The notes under the pieces were generated by a model. It was not told the origin of the DNA, searched no databases, and saw only the letters and a list, made by a program, of their open reading frames with translations. A stretch of DNA of 9,661 bases from DAINRZ01 sp964634885. Its GTDB lineage: Bacteria > Bacteroidota > Ignavibacteria > Kapaibacteriales > UBA2268. The translations under genes and the position numbers were made by a program. This document shows positions 1-5,294 of this stretch, piece after piece; position 1 is the stretch's first letter, and each line of letters begins with the position of its first letter. Location of the stretch: the NCBI GenBank assembly GCA_964634885.1, contig CAZWLN010000095.1, positions 1 to 9,661 on the forward strand, written 5' to 3'.

Positions 1-177
1 GGCAGGGGGCGGTTCGACTTCTTCAGTTCATAAAGTTCGTCAAGTTCATCAAGTTTATAAAGAAAGAAGAAAACGCAGGTTCTTCTTCCCCTTCCCCTTG
101 GGGAAGGCCGGGATGGGGTCATTCGCTTGTCAAGTTTGTAAAGATAGACAACCCCGAAGTGGTGACATGATTGTAGT
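1..177. repeat. Composite intergenic repeat, copy 1, module A
   Basis: This matches 1480-1656 in the same orientation. The first 131 bases are identical and the next 46 carry five differences. It contains four 9-base units of the type AGTTCATCA in tandem (25-60), a GC-rich hairpin (CCTTCCCC TT GGGGAAGG), and a degenerate ACCCC GAA GGGGT hairpin, whose right arm has a G-to-T change here (copy 2 has the perfect form). The left edge is cut by the window: in copy 2 a 9-bp hairpin ends exactly at the base corresponding to position 1. There is no convincing coding content. This looks like a dispersed, palindrome-rich intergenic element, but no transposase or terminal inverted repeats are visible. 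Confidence 0.85.
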
Positions 178-240
178 TCATCAAGTTTGTAAAGAATTCT
201 GAATTATGAATTCTAAATGATGAATTAAAAATTAAAAATT
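175..240. repeat. Short tandem tracts: 9-mer units then 7-mer units
   Basis: Two more 9-base units (AGTTCATCA, AGTTTGTAA; 175-192) are followed by a run of 7-base units related to AATTCTG: AATTCTG, AATTATG, AATTCTA, AATGATG, AATTAAA (195-229). The run then decays into A/T-rich sequence. The same 7-mer family recurs at 1353-1366 and 1395-1422. Copy 2 of the composite repeat lacks 11 bases here, consistent with slippage in the 9-mer units. Confidence 0.6.
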
Positions 241-270
241 ATAAATGTAAGAAGAATCTGCGCTGGAGCG

Positions 271-347
271 ACTTCCCCCTCTCCCAATAGCCACGTCATT
301 CATGGCGTGGGCAAAATAAAGTAAGAAACAAATCTACTCCTTCCGGT
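271..347. repeat. Composite intergenic repeat, copy 1, module B
   Basis: It aligns without gaps to 1681-1757 with 69 of 77 bases identical. It includes a hairpin CCACGTCAT TC ATGGCGTGG (291-310, one G·T pair) and ends at TTCCGGT. The spacing between modules A and B differs in the two copies, so the element is modular rather than a single rigid unit. Confidence 0.75.
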
Positions 348-381
348 AGCGTGCACCTTCCCCCCCTGTTGAAAACTTTTA

Positions 382-412
382 TTTCAATGAATAAAAAATT
401 TTTGTAAATTTG
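382..412 (+). promoter_or_regulatory. Possible Bacteroidetes-type promoter for the 97-residue gene
   Basis: TAAATTTG (405-412) fits the Bacteroidetes -7 consensus TAnnTTTG exactly. TTTC (382-385) lies 19 bases upstream in place of the -33 TTTG. The predicted start of transcription is near 419, giving a leader of about 95 bases before the ATG at 514. The -33 match is imperfect and the region is AT-rich, so chance is possible. Confidence 0.25.
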
Positions 413-513
413 AATTGGTACTGACAGTTGTTCTGCAATGCAGCATAAAGAGAACAGATGTCGCGGCATAATAAAAACAATGTAGGATTAATTGAGATTG
501 TCCGGCTTTATTT

Positions 514-807
514 ATGGAGCTTAAACAAATATATGCTGAATTGCTGGAAACAGCAGGAAAGCTTGGCATTAAGATAAGGAAGGAAAGTGGGAGTTTCAGG
601 AGCGGATACTGCCGCATCAACGACGAGGAAGTACTTCTGCTTAATAAATCCCAACCGGTGGAAACCATCTCCTCCATAGTGGCAAAGACCATCATTACCC
701 GTGAGACCGGCGGCGTCTATCTTAAACCCGCTGTCAGGGAATACATAGAAAAAGAAAGAAACGGCAACAAACCCCAGCCTGAAGTCAACATACAGATTGA
801 ATTCTGA
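514..807 (+). CDS. Small hypothetical protein, 97 residues
   Basis: I do not recognise a named family. The protein is soluble, with no signal peptide or membrane helix. It has a charged N-terminal helix (residues 1-23), a central segment with SGYCRIND and EEVLLLNKSQPVET that looks like two beta strands and a turn, a TIITRETGG stretch, and a basic-acidic helix VREYIEKERN near the C-terminus. The codon pattern and the balanced charged composition look like a genuine gene. The ATG start has no Shine-Dalgarno before it. It lies 153 bases upstream of the receiver gene, with a hairpin between them, so the two are probably separate transcripts. The minus-strand reading frames here look like shadows. 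It is flanked on both sides by the composite repeat. Confidence 0.7.
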   Translation: MELKQIYAELLETAGKLGIKIRKESGSFRSGYCRINDEEVLLLNKSQPVETISSIVAKTIITRETGGVYLKPAVREYIEKERNGNKPQPEVNIQIEF

Positions 808-835
808 CGGTCGGCACATACACTGCATCTCTGTT

Positions 836-892
836 AAAATGTCATATTTCAATAGTTTGTCGAAAATCATTCGACAAGAAAATTGACATTTT
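836..892. promoter_or_regulatory. Nested inverted repeat; terminator or operator between two small genes
   Basis: Outer arms AAAATGTCA (836-844) and TGACATTTT (884-892) are perfect over 9 bp. Inside them, ATTTC (846-850) can pair with the GAAAAT at 878-883 with one bulge. Inner arms TTGTCGAA (857-864) and TTCGACAA (870-877) are perfect over 8 bp around a 5-base loop. The structure starts 28 bases after the stop of the 97-residue gene and is followed by a T-rich stretch (889-908), so it could be that gene's terminator. The right outer arm also contains a -35-like TTGACA, so a role as an operator for the receiver gene is an alternative. Confidence 0.6.
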
Positions 893-911
893 TACTATAT
901 TTTTCTTTATG
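883..911 (+). promoter_or_regulatory. Possible sigma-70-type promoter for the receiver gene
   Basis: TTGACA (883-888) and TTTATG (906-911) are separated by 17 bases. The predicted transcript would start near 918 and leave about 43 bases before the ATG at 961. The -35 overlaps the outer arm of the inverted repeat, which would allow control by an operator-binding protein. It is unknown whether this organism uses this promoter class. Confidence 0.3.
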
Positions 912-960
912 CGACTAACCCATTTTTGTATCTGGTGTTTTAGTTTTGTTATTGTAGGAA

Positions 961-1326
961 ATGAAGGTTTTATTAGCCGACGATTCGGATTATGTAAGAG
1001 CGAGCCTCACAAAGATGCTGTCAGAAAACGACAGGATCAGTTGCGTCTTTGAAGCAGCGACTATTGTGAAGGCCAGGGAACTGCTTAGCAGCGAAAGGCC
1101 CGATGTCATGATACTCGACCTGAGTTTCCCCGAAGGCAGCGGTTTCGAAGTCCTTAAGTATGCCCGCGAAAACAACTGCGTAGGTGTTGTAATAATACTG
1201 ACGAACTATCCCAACGACCCGATGAAGAACAAGTGCATGAAAGACGGCGCCGATTACTTCTTCGACAAATCCAACGAATTCATCAAAGCTATCGATGTCA
1301 TAAACCGGCTCGCAGAAATTTCTTAA
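961..1326 (+). CDS. Single-domain response regulator (CheY-like receiver)
   Basis: This 121-residue protein is a complete receiver domain with no output domain. The expected residues are all present: acidic pair D7 and D8 (LLADDSD), phospho-acceptor D53 in MILDLS, T81 (ILTNYP), and K103 after GADYFFDKS. Y99 sits at the usual aromatic switch position. Such proteins act by phosphorylation-dependent binding to a partner (flagellar motor, kinase or phosphorelay member) and do not bind DNA themselves. No histidine kinase or partner gene is in the window, so it is an orphan here. AGGAA lies directly against the ATG, too close for a normal Shine-Dalgarno. The stop is followed after four bases by a perfect palindrome. 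Confidence 0.9.
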   Translation: MKVLLADDSDYVRASLTKMLSENDRISCVFEAATIVKARELLSSERPDVMILDLSFPEGSGFEVLKYARENNCVGVVIILTNYPNDPMKNKCMKDGADYFFDKSNEFIKAIDVINRLAEIS

Positions 1327-1330
1327 CTTC

Positions 1331-1349
1331 TAAGATGGACTCCATCTTA
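1331..1349. terminator. Perfect palindrome just after the receiver gene
   Basis: TAAGATGGACTCCATCTTA forms 9-bp arms around a single central C; in RNA it would be a stem of about 8 bp with a 3-base loop. It lies four bases after the stop. There is no T-run behind it, so as a terminator it is weak. Its core TGGACTCCATCTT recurs at 1757-1769, at the junction of repeat copy 2, which suggests it is also a mobile or dispersed palindrome. Confidence 0.4.
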
Positions 1350-1352
1350 TTG

Positions 1353-1422
1353 AATGCTGAATTCTGAGCCGAGCTTAGCGAGACCGGCGGCGCCAATGCT
1401 GAATTCTGAATTCTGAATGCTG
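1353..1422. repeat. 7-base tandem units AATTCTG/AATGCTG
   Basis: AATGCTG and AATTCTG occur at 1353-1366. After a GC-rich interruption (1367-1394) there are AATGCTG, AATTCTG, AATTCTG and AATGCTG in tandem (1395-1422). The same unit family occurs at 195-229. No coding function is apparent. Confidence 0.7.
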
Positions 1423-1458
1423 AATGAAGAGAATTGAATTCAGGAACAAAGACGTTTT

Positions 1459-1480
1459 CCCCGCCTTGGATAAGGCGGGG
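1459..1480. repeat. GC-rich hairpin at the left end of repeat copy 2
   Basis: CCCCGCCTT (1459-1467) and AAGGCGGGG (1472-1480) are perfect 9-bp arms around GGAT. The last base corresponds to window position 1 in copy 1, so copy 1 probably has the same hairpin just outside the window. No T-run follows on the plus strand, so it is not a standard terminator. Confidence 0.7.
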
Positions 1481-1656
1481 GCAGGGGGCGGTTCGACTTC
1501 TTCAGTTCATAAAGTTCGTCAAGTTCATCAAGTTTATAAAGAAAGAAGAAAACGCAGGTTCTTCTTCCCCTTCCCCTTGGGGAAGGCCGGGATGGGGTCA
1601 TTCGCTTGTCTAGTTTATAAAGAAAGCCAACCCCGAAGGGGTGACATGATTGTAGT
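1480..1656. repeat. Composite intergenic repeat, copy 2, module A
   Basis: This is the direct repeat of 1-177. It includes four tandem 9-base units (1504-1539), the CCTTCCCC/GGGGAAGG hairpin and an intact ACCCC GAA GGGGT hairpin. The whole 1327-1791 interval holds only repeat material. Short reading frames on both strands here (about 78 and 85 codons) are low-complexity and I do not treat them as genes. Confidence 0.85.
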
Positions 1657-1680
1657 GTAAAGAAAGCCAGCCCTGTAGGG

Positions 1681-1757
1681 GCTTCTTCCTCTCTCAATAG
1701 CTACGTCATTCATGGCGTGGGTAAAATAATGAAAGAAACAAATCTACTCCTTCCGGT
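1681..1757. repeat. Composite intergenic repeat, copy 2, module B
   Basis: This aligns to 271-347 with eight substitutions and no gaps. In the CACG hairpin, copy 2 has T where copy 1 has C (1702), which keeps a G·T pair, so the stem still forms. A small AGCCC/GGGCT hairpin (about 1667-1682) lies just before it. At the right end the module runs into TGGACTCCATCTT (1757-1769), while copy 1 continues differently. Confidence 0.75.
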
Positions 1758-1791
1758 GGACTCCATCTTGTTTCATGTCCATCTTTCCAAC

Positions 1792-2508
1792 TCACTCCGC
1801 CTCGTAAGCGTTTTTACGGCGCAGGGCGGCCTGGTGCCGGTGCTTCAGTTTACCTTTCGTGACAATGTCTTTCATTGTCTTGTAAATGTCGAAGAAAGTG
1901 GAGAAGGGGTAGTGGGGCACACGGTACTTGTTACAGTAGGCGGCCAGGTTCTTTTTGGCAAAGACTATGTCCGAGTGTTCTGCAGGACAGTAATCAGAGG
2001 CCCCGTCGCCAATGTAAACGAGGATGGCCTCATCGGGAGTGTCTTTCAGCAGAGCATTCCTCTTACAGCTTGCCGACAGACAGCGGCAGGATTCGGTTGC
2101 GCCTGTGAAAAACGGTTCAGGGCTGCTGCCCTCCCGGAAAATCATCCTGTTGCAGTAAACCTTCAGGCCCGAAAGGCCGATGGACTCGAGCACGGGGTTG
2201 ATATAGGCATCGTAACCGTCGCTGACGACGGCGAGGGGTATGCCCGCCGAACGGCACCATTCGGCGAACTGTGGGAAATAGGCGTCTGTCTCTTGTTCGA
2301 GGGCAAAGCGGCGTATGTCGCCGGCAGTAATGCCGGGCCTGAGTGTGGCAAACACCGAGTGCCAGTACTCGCTGATTGTAATCTCACCGGCGAAGAGTTG
2401 GGAGTGCAAAGGCTCGAAACTGCCGAAGATTTTAAACACTTCGTCGCCGAGGTCCTTTTTTGTAATCGTCCCGTCAAAATCGCAAAAAACATTTATTAAT
2501 AATGCCAT
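1792..2508 (-). CDS. HAD-superfamily phosphatase, MtnX/SerB-like (subfamily IB)
   Basis: This 238-residue hydrolase is predicted to dephosphorylate a small phosphorylated metabolite in the cytoplasm. Motif I is DFDGT, with nucleophile D10 and general acid D12. Motif II is S96 in VVSDGYD, motif III is probably K149, and motif IV is GDGASD with D168 and D172. The helical cap between motifs I and II (residues 17-90) is typical of subfamily IB. The CDFDGTIT opening and overall length most resemble MtnX (2-hydroxy-3-keto-5-methylthiopentenyl-1-phosphate phosphatase of methionine salvage). Phosphoserine phosphatase-like activity is the alternative, and no other mtn genes are in the window. The C-terminal tail is basic. 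The start ATG lacks a Shine-Dalgarno. It is divergent from cdsA across a short AT-rich spacer. A 260-codon frame on the opposite strand is a shadow. Confidence 0.88.
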   Translation of the reverse strand: MALLINVFCDFDGTITKKDLGDEVFKIFGSFEPLHSQLFAGEITISEYWHSVFATLRPGITAGDIRRFALEQETDAYFPQFAEWCRSAGIPLAVVSDGYDAYINPVLESIGLSGLKVYCNRMIFREGSSPEPFFTGATESCRCLSASCKRNALLKDTPDEAILVYIGDGASDYCPAEHSDIVFAKKNLAAYCNKYRVPHYPFSTFFDIYKTMKDIVTKGKLKHRHQAALRRKNAYEAE

Positions 2509-2588
2509 TTTTATTTCATATATTTATATAACTAAGCAATTTAAAATTAAGATATAAATATTTGTTAAAAAAATCTAAGAGTAAAAAA
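2509..2588. promoter_or_regulatory. AT-rich divergent promoter region between the phosphatase gene and cdsA
   Basis: This short interval must contain the 5' signals for both divergent genes. It is almost entirely A/T up to 2562. I could not find a convincing -33/-7 or -35/-10 pair in either direction. Its role is inferred from gene orientation only. Confidence 0.35.
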
Positions 2589-3509
2589 TTGAGTGAACTG
2601 TTAAAAAGAGTACTCGTCGGCGTTGTAGGTATTCCACTGGCTGTAGCCGTCATTTACTTCGGAGGATACCTGTTCATTGCTGTCATCATCATGGTAGCGG
2701 CTCTTGCCCTTCATGAATTTTACGCATTGTCCGAGAAGAAGGGCACCCATCCGCTGAAATGGCTGTCTATTGTTTTCAGCTCCGTTTTTCTGTTCCTTGT
2801 TTTCATCATGTTTAAGAAGACCGGTGCGGGAGTCAATTTTAACGCAGCACCTGTAATTCCATGCCTCTTGATACTGTTCGTGCTTACGGTTTTGGCCTGC
2901 CAGTTGTTCAGGCGCAAACACAGCCTTTCGGTCATGAGCATTTCGGTTACCCTGGCCGGTTTCATGTATGTAACAATGTCATTCATGTTCCTTGTAGGCG
3001 TACGCTATTTCTTTGCAATGATACCCATATTCGAAGGTTTTGATATTAACAATGCACATATTGCCCGTCCCTGGACCGCGGCCATCGACGACCGCTGGTC
3101 GGCCTGGCTCCTGCTGTCGGTTTTCGTTACTGTCTGGATCTGCGACACAGCAGCCTATTTCATTGGGAAAGCCGTGGGCAAACACAAACTGCTGGAGAGA
3201 GTCAGCCCCAAAAAGACATGGGAAGGGGCTGTTGCCGGTTTCATCTTTGCCGTTGCTTCGTTCGTGGGGTGTTCATTCTTCCTGCTTCCCTCGCTCCCCC
3301 TGGTTCATGCCGTGCTATTGGGTGTAATCATCGGTACCGCAGGGCAGGTCGGAGACCTTGCCGAATCGCAGCTTAAGCGGGACGCCAACGTCAAGGACAG
3401 CTCCAACCTCCTGCCGGGACACGGCGGGGCGCTGGACCGCTTCGACAGCATCCTCTTTGCCATGCCTCTCGTTTTCATCTATATGATTGCTGCAGCGGTA
3501 TTCCTGTAG
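2589..3509 (+). CDS. cdsA: Phosphatidate cytidylyltransferase (CDP-diacylglycerol synthase)
   Basis: This inner-membrane enzyme converts phosphatidic acid and CTP to CDP-diacylglycerol and pyrophosphate, the branch point of phospholipid synthesis. The C-terminal family signature is complete (residues 260-286: SQLKRD, then KD, then PGHGGALDRFD), including the metal-binding aspartates. Upstream lie VWICDTAAYF (D186) and SPKKTWEG (206-213), both typical of CdsA. There are about eight hydrophobic segments. I chose TTG at 2589, which gives MSELLKRVLVGVVGIP, close to the usual CdsA N-terminus. TTG at 2562 would add nine basic residues. The TTG context is A-rich without a Shine-Dalgarno and is shared with murE. 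A gap of over 100 bases with hairpins separates it from the next gene. Confidence 0.95.
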   Translation: MSELLKRVLVGVVGIPLAVAVIYFGGYLFIAVIIMVAALALHEFYALSEKKGTHPLKWLSIVFSSVFLFLVFIMFKKTGAGVNFNAAPVIPCLLILFVLTVLACQLFRRKHSLSVMSISVTLAGFMYVTMSFMFLVGVRYFFAMIPIFEGFDINNAHIARPWTAAIDDRWSAWLLLSVFVTVWICDTAAYFIGKAVGKHKLLERVSPKKTWEGAVAGFIFAVASFVGCSFFLLPSLPLVHAVLLGVIIGTAGQVGDLAESQLKRDANVKDSSNLLPGHGGALDRFDSILFAMPLVFIYMIAAAVFL

Positions 3510-3546
3510 GGCACAATTCTTTCCGCTGCCGGAAAAATAAATTGGA

Positions 3547-3580
3547 AGCAGGGAATGAAAACATTTTATTTTCACCTGCT
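3547..3580 (+). terminator. Possible terminator hairpin after cdsA
   Basis: AGCAGG (3547-3552) pairs with CCTGCT (3575-3580), and TGAAAA (3556-3561) with TTTTCA (3569-3574), leaving a 3-base bulge and a 7-base loop. The following sequence (AATTATTTAGTTTT) is T-rich but has no uninterrupted T-run. A second 6-bp stem (TTTCCG/CGGAAA, 3520-3535) lies nearer the stop. Either could end the cdsA transcript. Confidence 0.35.
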
Positions 3581-3623
3581 AATTATTTAGTTTTCGGTAT
3601 TGGAAATATGTGTTTTGGAATTA

Positions 3624-3995
3624 ATGAAGAACTTAAACTGCTTAATATTAAAAGCTGCCGCACTGGCAGTGCTCCTGACCGGGATTGCCGCATGTGTCGG
3701 TTTTTCCGGTAAGTACTACGGCCTGGACAAGGAAGACTACGACTATATCAAAAAAGAGTCAAGCGGCGGCGGCGCCCTGGACTTCTCCTCGAAGCTCGAC
3801 TCCACCAGGACATATACCTTCAACGAGAAGCAGTACAATTACAGGCAGATGGCCTTAGTGATGTGGGGTAACTCCGTTCGCGATCTGGGCGTGAAGAACA
3901 GGCACGACGCTGTTTCACTGTTCGAAGAGATTGCCGGGACCAAGCTGGCAATCGACGACAGGAAAGCGTTGATTGCCGGTTTTGAGAACAAATGA
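3624..3995 (+). CDS. Small predicted lipoprotein of unknown function
   Basis: This 123-residue protein begins MKNLNCLIL, followed by a hydrophobic stretch (residues 7-23) and a lipobox IAAC with the candidate lipidated Cys at 24. It is therefore predicted to be exported and anchored by lipid. The mature part is hydrophilic. A Y/D/K-rich linker (YYGLDKEDYDYIKKESSGGG) precedes a segment with EKQYNYRQMALVMWG and a helical C-terminal half (NRHDAVSLFEEIAGTKLAIDDRKALIAGFENK). I do not recognise the family. I chose the ATG at 3624 because it places the basic residues directly before the signal core; an upstream TTG at 3600 would add eight residues that spoil it. GGAA lies 3-6 bases before the ATG. 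No close operon partner: cdsA ends 114 bases upstream. Confidence 0.7.
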   Translation: MKNLNCLILKAAALAVLLTGIAACVGFSGKYYGLDKEDYDYIKKESSGGGALDFSSKLDSTRTYTFNEKQYNYRQMALVMWGNSVRDLGVKNRHDAVSLFEEIAGTKLAIDDRKALIAGFENK

Positions 3996-4382
3996 CAAAA
4001 TGGCAATTCCGTTTTCCTCGTTTTTCCTAAGATAATTGTCAAAGATTTGTAAAATAATTCAGTTACAGGAATGAGTTTTATTGGATTTTTCTAATGGTTT
4101 ATACGTACGTTCTTTTACTTTTAGAGTGTAATAGTTTATTCGGGGAAGAATTTCTAATGACCTTTGTTTATTGGTAGTTACAATTTGATTAATTATTAAT
4201 TAACATGAAACTAAATTCGTTAATTTTTCGTTAATAATACGTGTTTGATTCGTCAAAACACACACAGATTTGAACATGTTATCAGGCAGGGTGAATGAAA
4301 AAAATTAATTTGGCATCGTAATAGTTGTGTAGAAATATTTTTTTTGATAATAAAATTCAGGGAATGTAAAAAAAGGAGCAGA
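3996..4382 (+). promoter_or_regulatory. Long AT-rich leader upstream of the polymer operon
   Basis: This 387-base interval contains no gene I can support. It holds a palindrome TTAATTATTAATTAA (about 4188-4202) and two direct copies of TTCGTTAAT (4216-4224 and 4227-4235) spaced by 11 bases, about one helical turn. An ACGTACGT palindrome lies near 4103. A clear Shine-Dalgarno AGGAG (4374-4378) lies four bases before the ATG at 4383. The promoter of the following operon must lie here, but I could not identify one with confidence. Confidence 0.4.
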
Positions 4383-5246
4383 ATGATTAGCAGCCCGAAA
4401 AATATTGCATTAATGATGATAGCGATGACAATGACCACAGTACTGTCGAACAGCAGGCCTGTAACAGAGAACGTCCTTTCCTGTCCTGAAGAGTTAACCT
4501 CTTCACAGGTTGTTATCAATGAAGTAATGGCTGCTAACACTAACACCATTGCCGACCCCCAGGGGGAATACGACGACTGGATTGAACTCTACAACACAGG
4601 CACTACGGACGTCAACCTGGCAGGAATGTACCTGACAGACAAAGCCGACAACAGGACAAAATGGCAGTTCCCCGATAATACCGTAATTTCTGCCGGTGGA
4701 TACCTCATCGTCTGGGCTGACGAAAACAGTAAGGCTACTCCCGGTGTACACACAAACTTCAAGCTCTCCGCCGACGGTGAAATGGTAATGCTCGTCAACA
4801 GCGACGGTAACGGCAATGCCATTATGGATTCGGTAAGTTTCGGCGCTCAGGCGGACGACATCTCCTACGGCAGGTATCCGAACGGTTCCGGTTCGTTCAG
4901 GGCCATGGGGCCTACTCCGGGAGTTACAAACGGCACGAACAGCGTCGATGAGAGCGAATCCGGCCTTGCAAATGCGTCAATTAAACTCTATCCGAATCCG
5001 TTCAACGAAAATGTTAACATTGAAATATCAATAAATACTCCCGGGAACTATGATATTGCCGTCTATGACATGATGGGTCGCCGGATCAGGCAATTAACCC
5101 GTACCGAACTCACGGGCGGCATCTATAATTTTTCCTGGGATGCAGTAAACATCGATGGCGACGGGATCGCAGCCGGAACATATCTCTTAAGGCTGCAGTC
5201 GGAGAGTGGAAATATTACTGAACAGTTCGTCTATCTTAAGAATTAA
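4383..5246 (+). CDS. Secreted lamin-tail-domain protein with T9SS type A sorting signal
   Basis: This 287-residue exported protein has an N-terminal signal peptide (hydrophobic core about 8-22). A lamin-tail (LTD) beta-sandwich follows at about 42-182, recognisable from VVINEVMAANTN, DDWIELYN, LTDKADNRTKWQFPD and the closing TPGVTNG. Residues 200-287 are a type IX secretion C-terminal sorting domain (KLYPNPFNENV, MMGRRI, GTYLLRLQ). The protein should cross the outer membrane and be attached to the surface or released. LTD domains in bacteria are extracellular and often accompany CotH kinase or nuclease domains; neither is present here, so only the binding and sorting parts remain. I preferred the ATG at 4383 to one at 4344 because AGGAG precedes it and it puts the signal peptide at the N-terminus. 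It leads the operon, 48 bases before the VTC gene. Confidence 0.88.
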   Translation: MISSPKNIALMMIAMTMTTVLSNSRPVTENVLSCPEELTSSQVVINEVMAANTNTIADPQGEYDDWIELYNTGTTDVNLAGMYLTDKADNRTKWQFPDNTVISAGGYLIVWADENSKATPGVHTNFKLSADGEMVMLVNSDGNGNAIMDSVSFGAQADDISYGRYPNGSGSFRAMGPTPGVTNGTNSVDESESGLANASIKLYPNPFNENVNIEISINTPGNYDIAVYDMMGRRIRQLTRTELTGGIYNFSWDAVNIDGDGIAAGTYLLRLQSESGNITEQFVYLKN

Positions 5247-5294
5247 TCAAATAACATTTTTAAATTAAACAATGATAAGGCTAAGGGAAAAGCG

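Noticed and set aside
25..60. Tandem 9-mers considered as a CRISPR-like array
   Set aside because: Units are contiguous with no spacers and are far too short, and no cas genes are present.
941..948. TAGTTTTG as a Bacteroidetes -7 element for the receiver gene
   Set aside because: There is no -33 element at the right spacing, and transcription would start almost at the ATG.
1424..1697. Open frames of 78 and 85 codons on both strands of repeat copy 2
   Set aside because: They consist of translated 9-mer and hairpin repeats. The KLDELDELYEL pattern arises from the 9-base period, and no start signal is present.
1717..2499. Plus-strand open frame of 260 codons opposite the HAD phosphatase
   Set aside because: The minus strand encodes all four HAD motifs in order. 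The plus-strand translation has no recognisable domain and begins inside the repeat, so it is a shadow.
3600..3623. TTG start extending the lipoprotein by eight residues
   Set aside because: The added MEICVLEL carries acidic residues before the signal core; ATG at 3624 gives a standard lipoprotein signal.
4344..4382. Upstream ATG extension of the LTD gene
   Set aside because: It would place 13 charged residues before the signal peptide, whereas the ATG at 4383 has AGGAG and a normal signal start.
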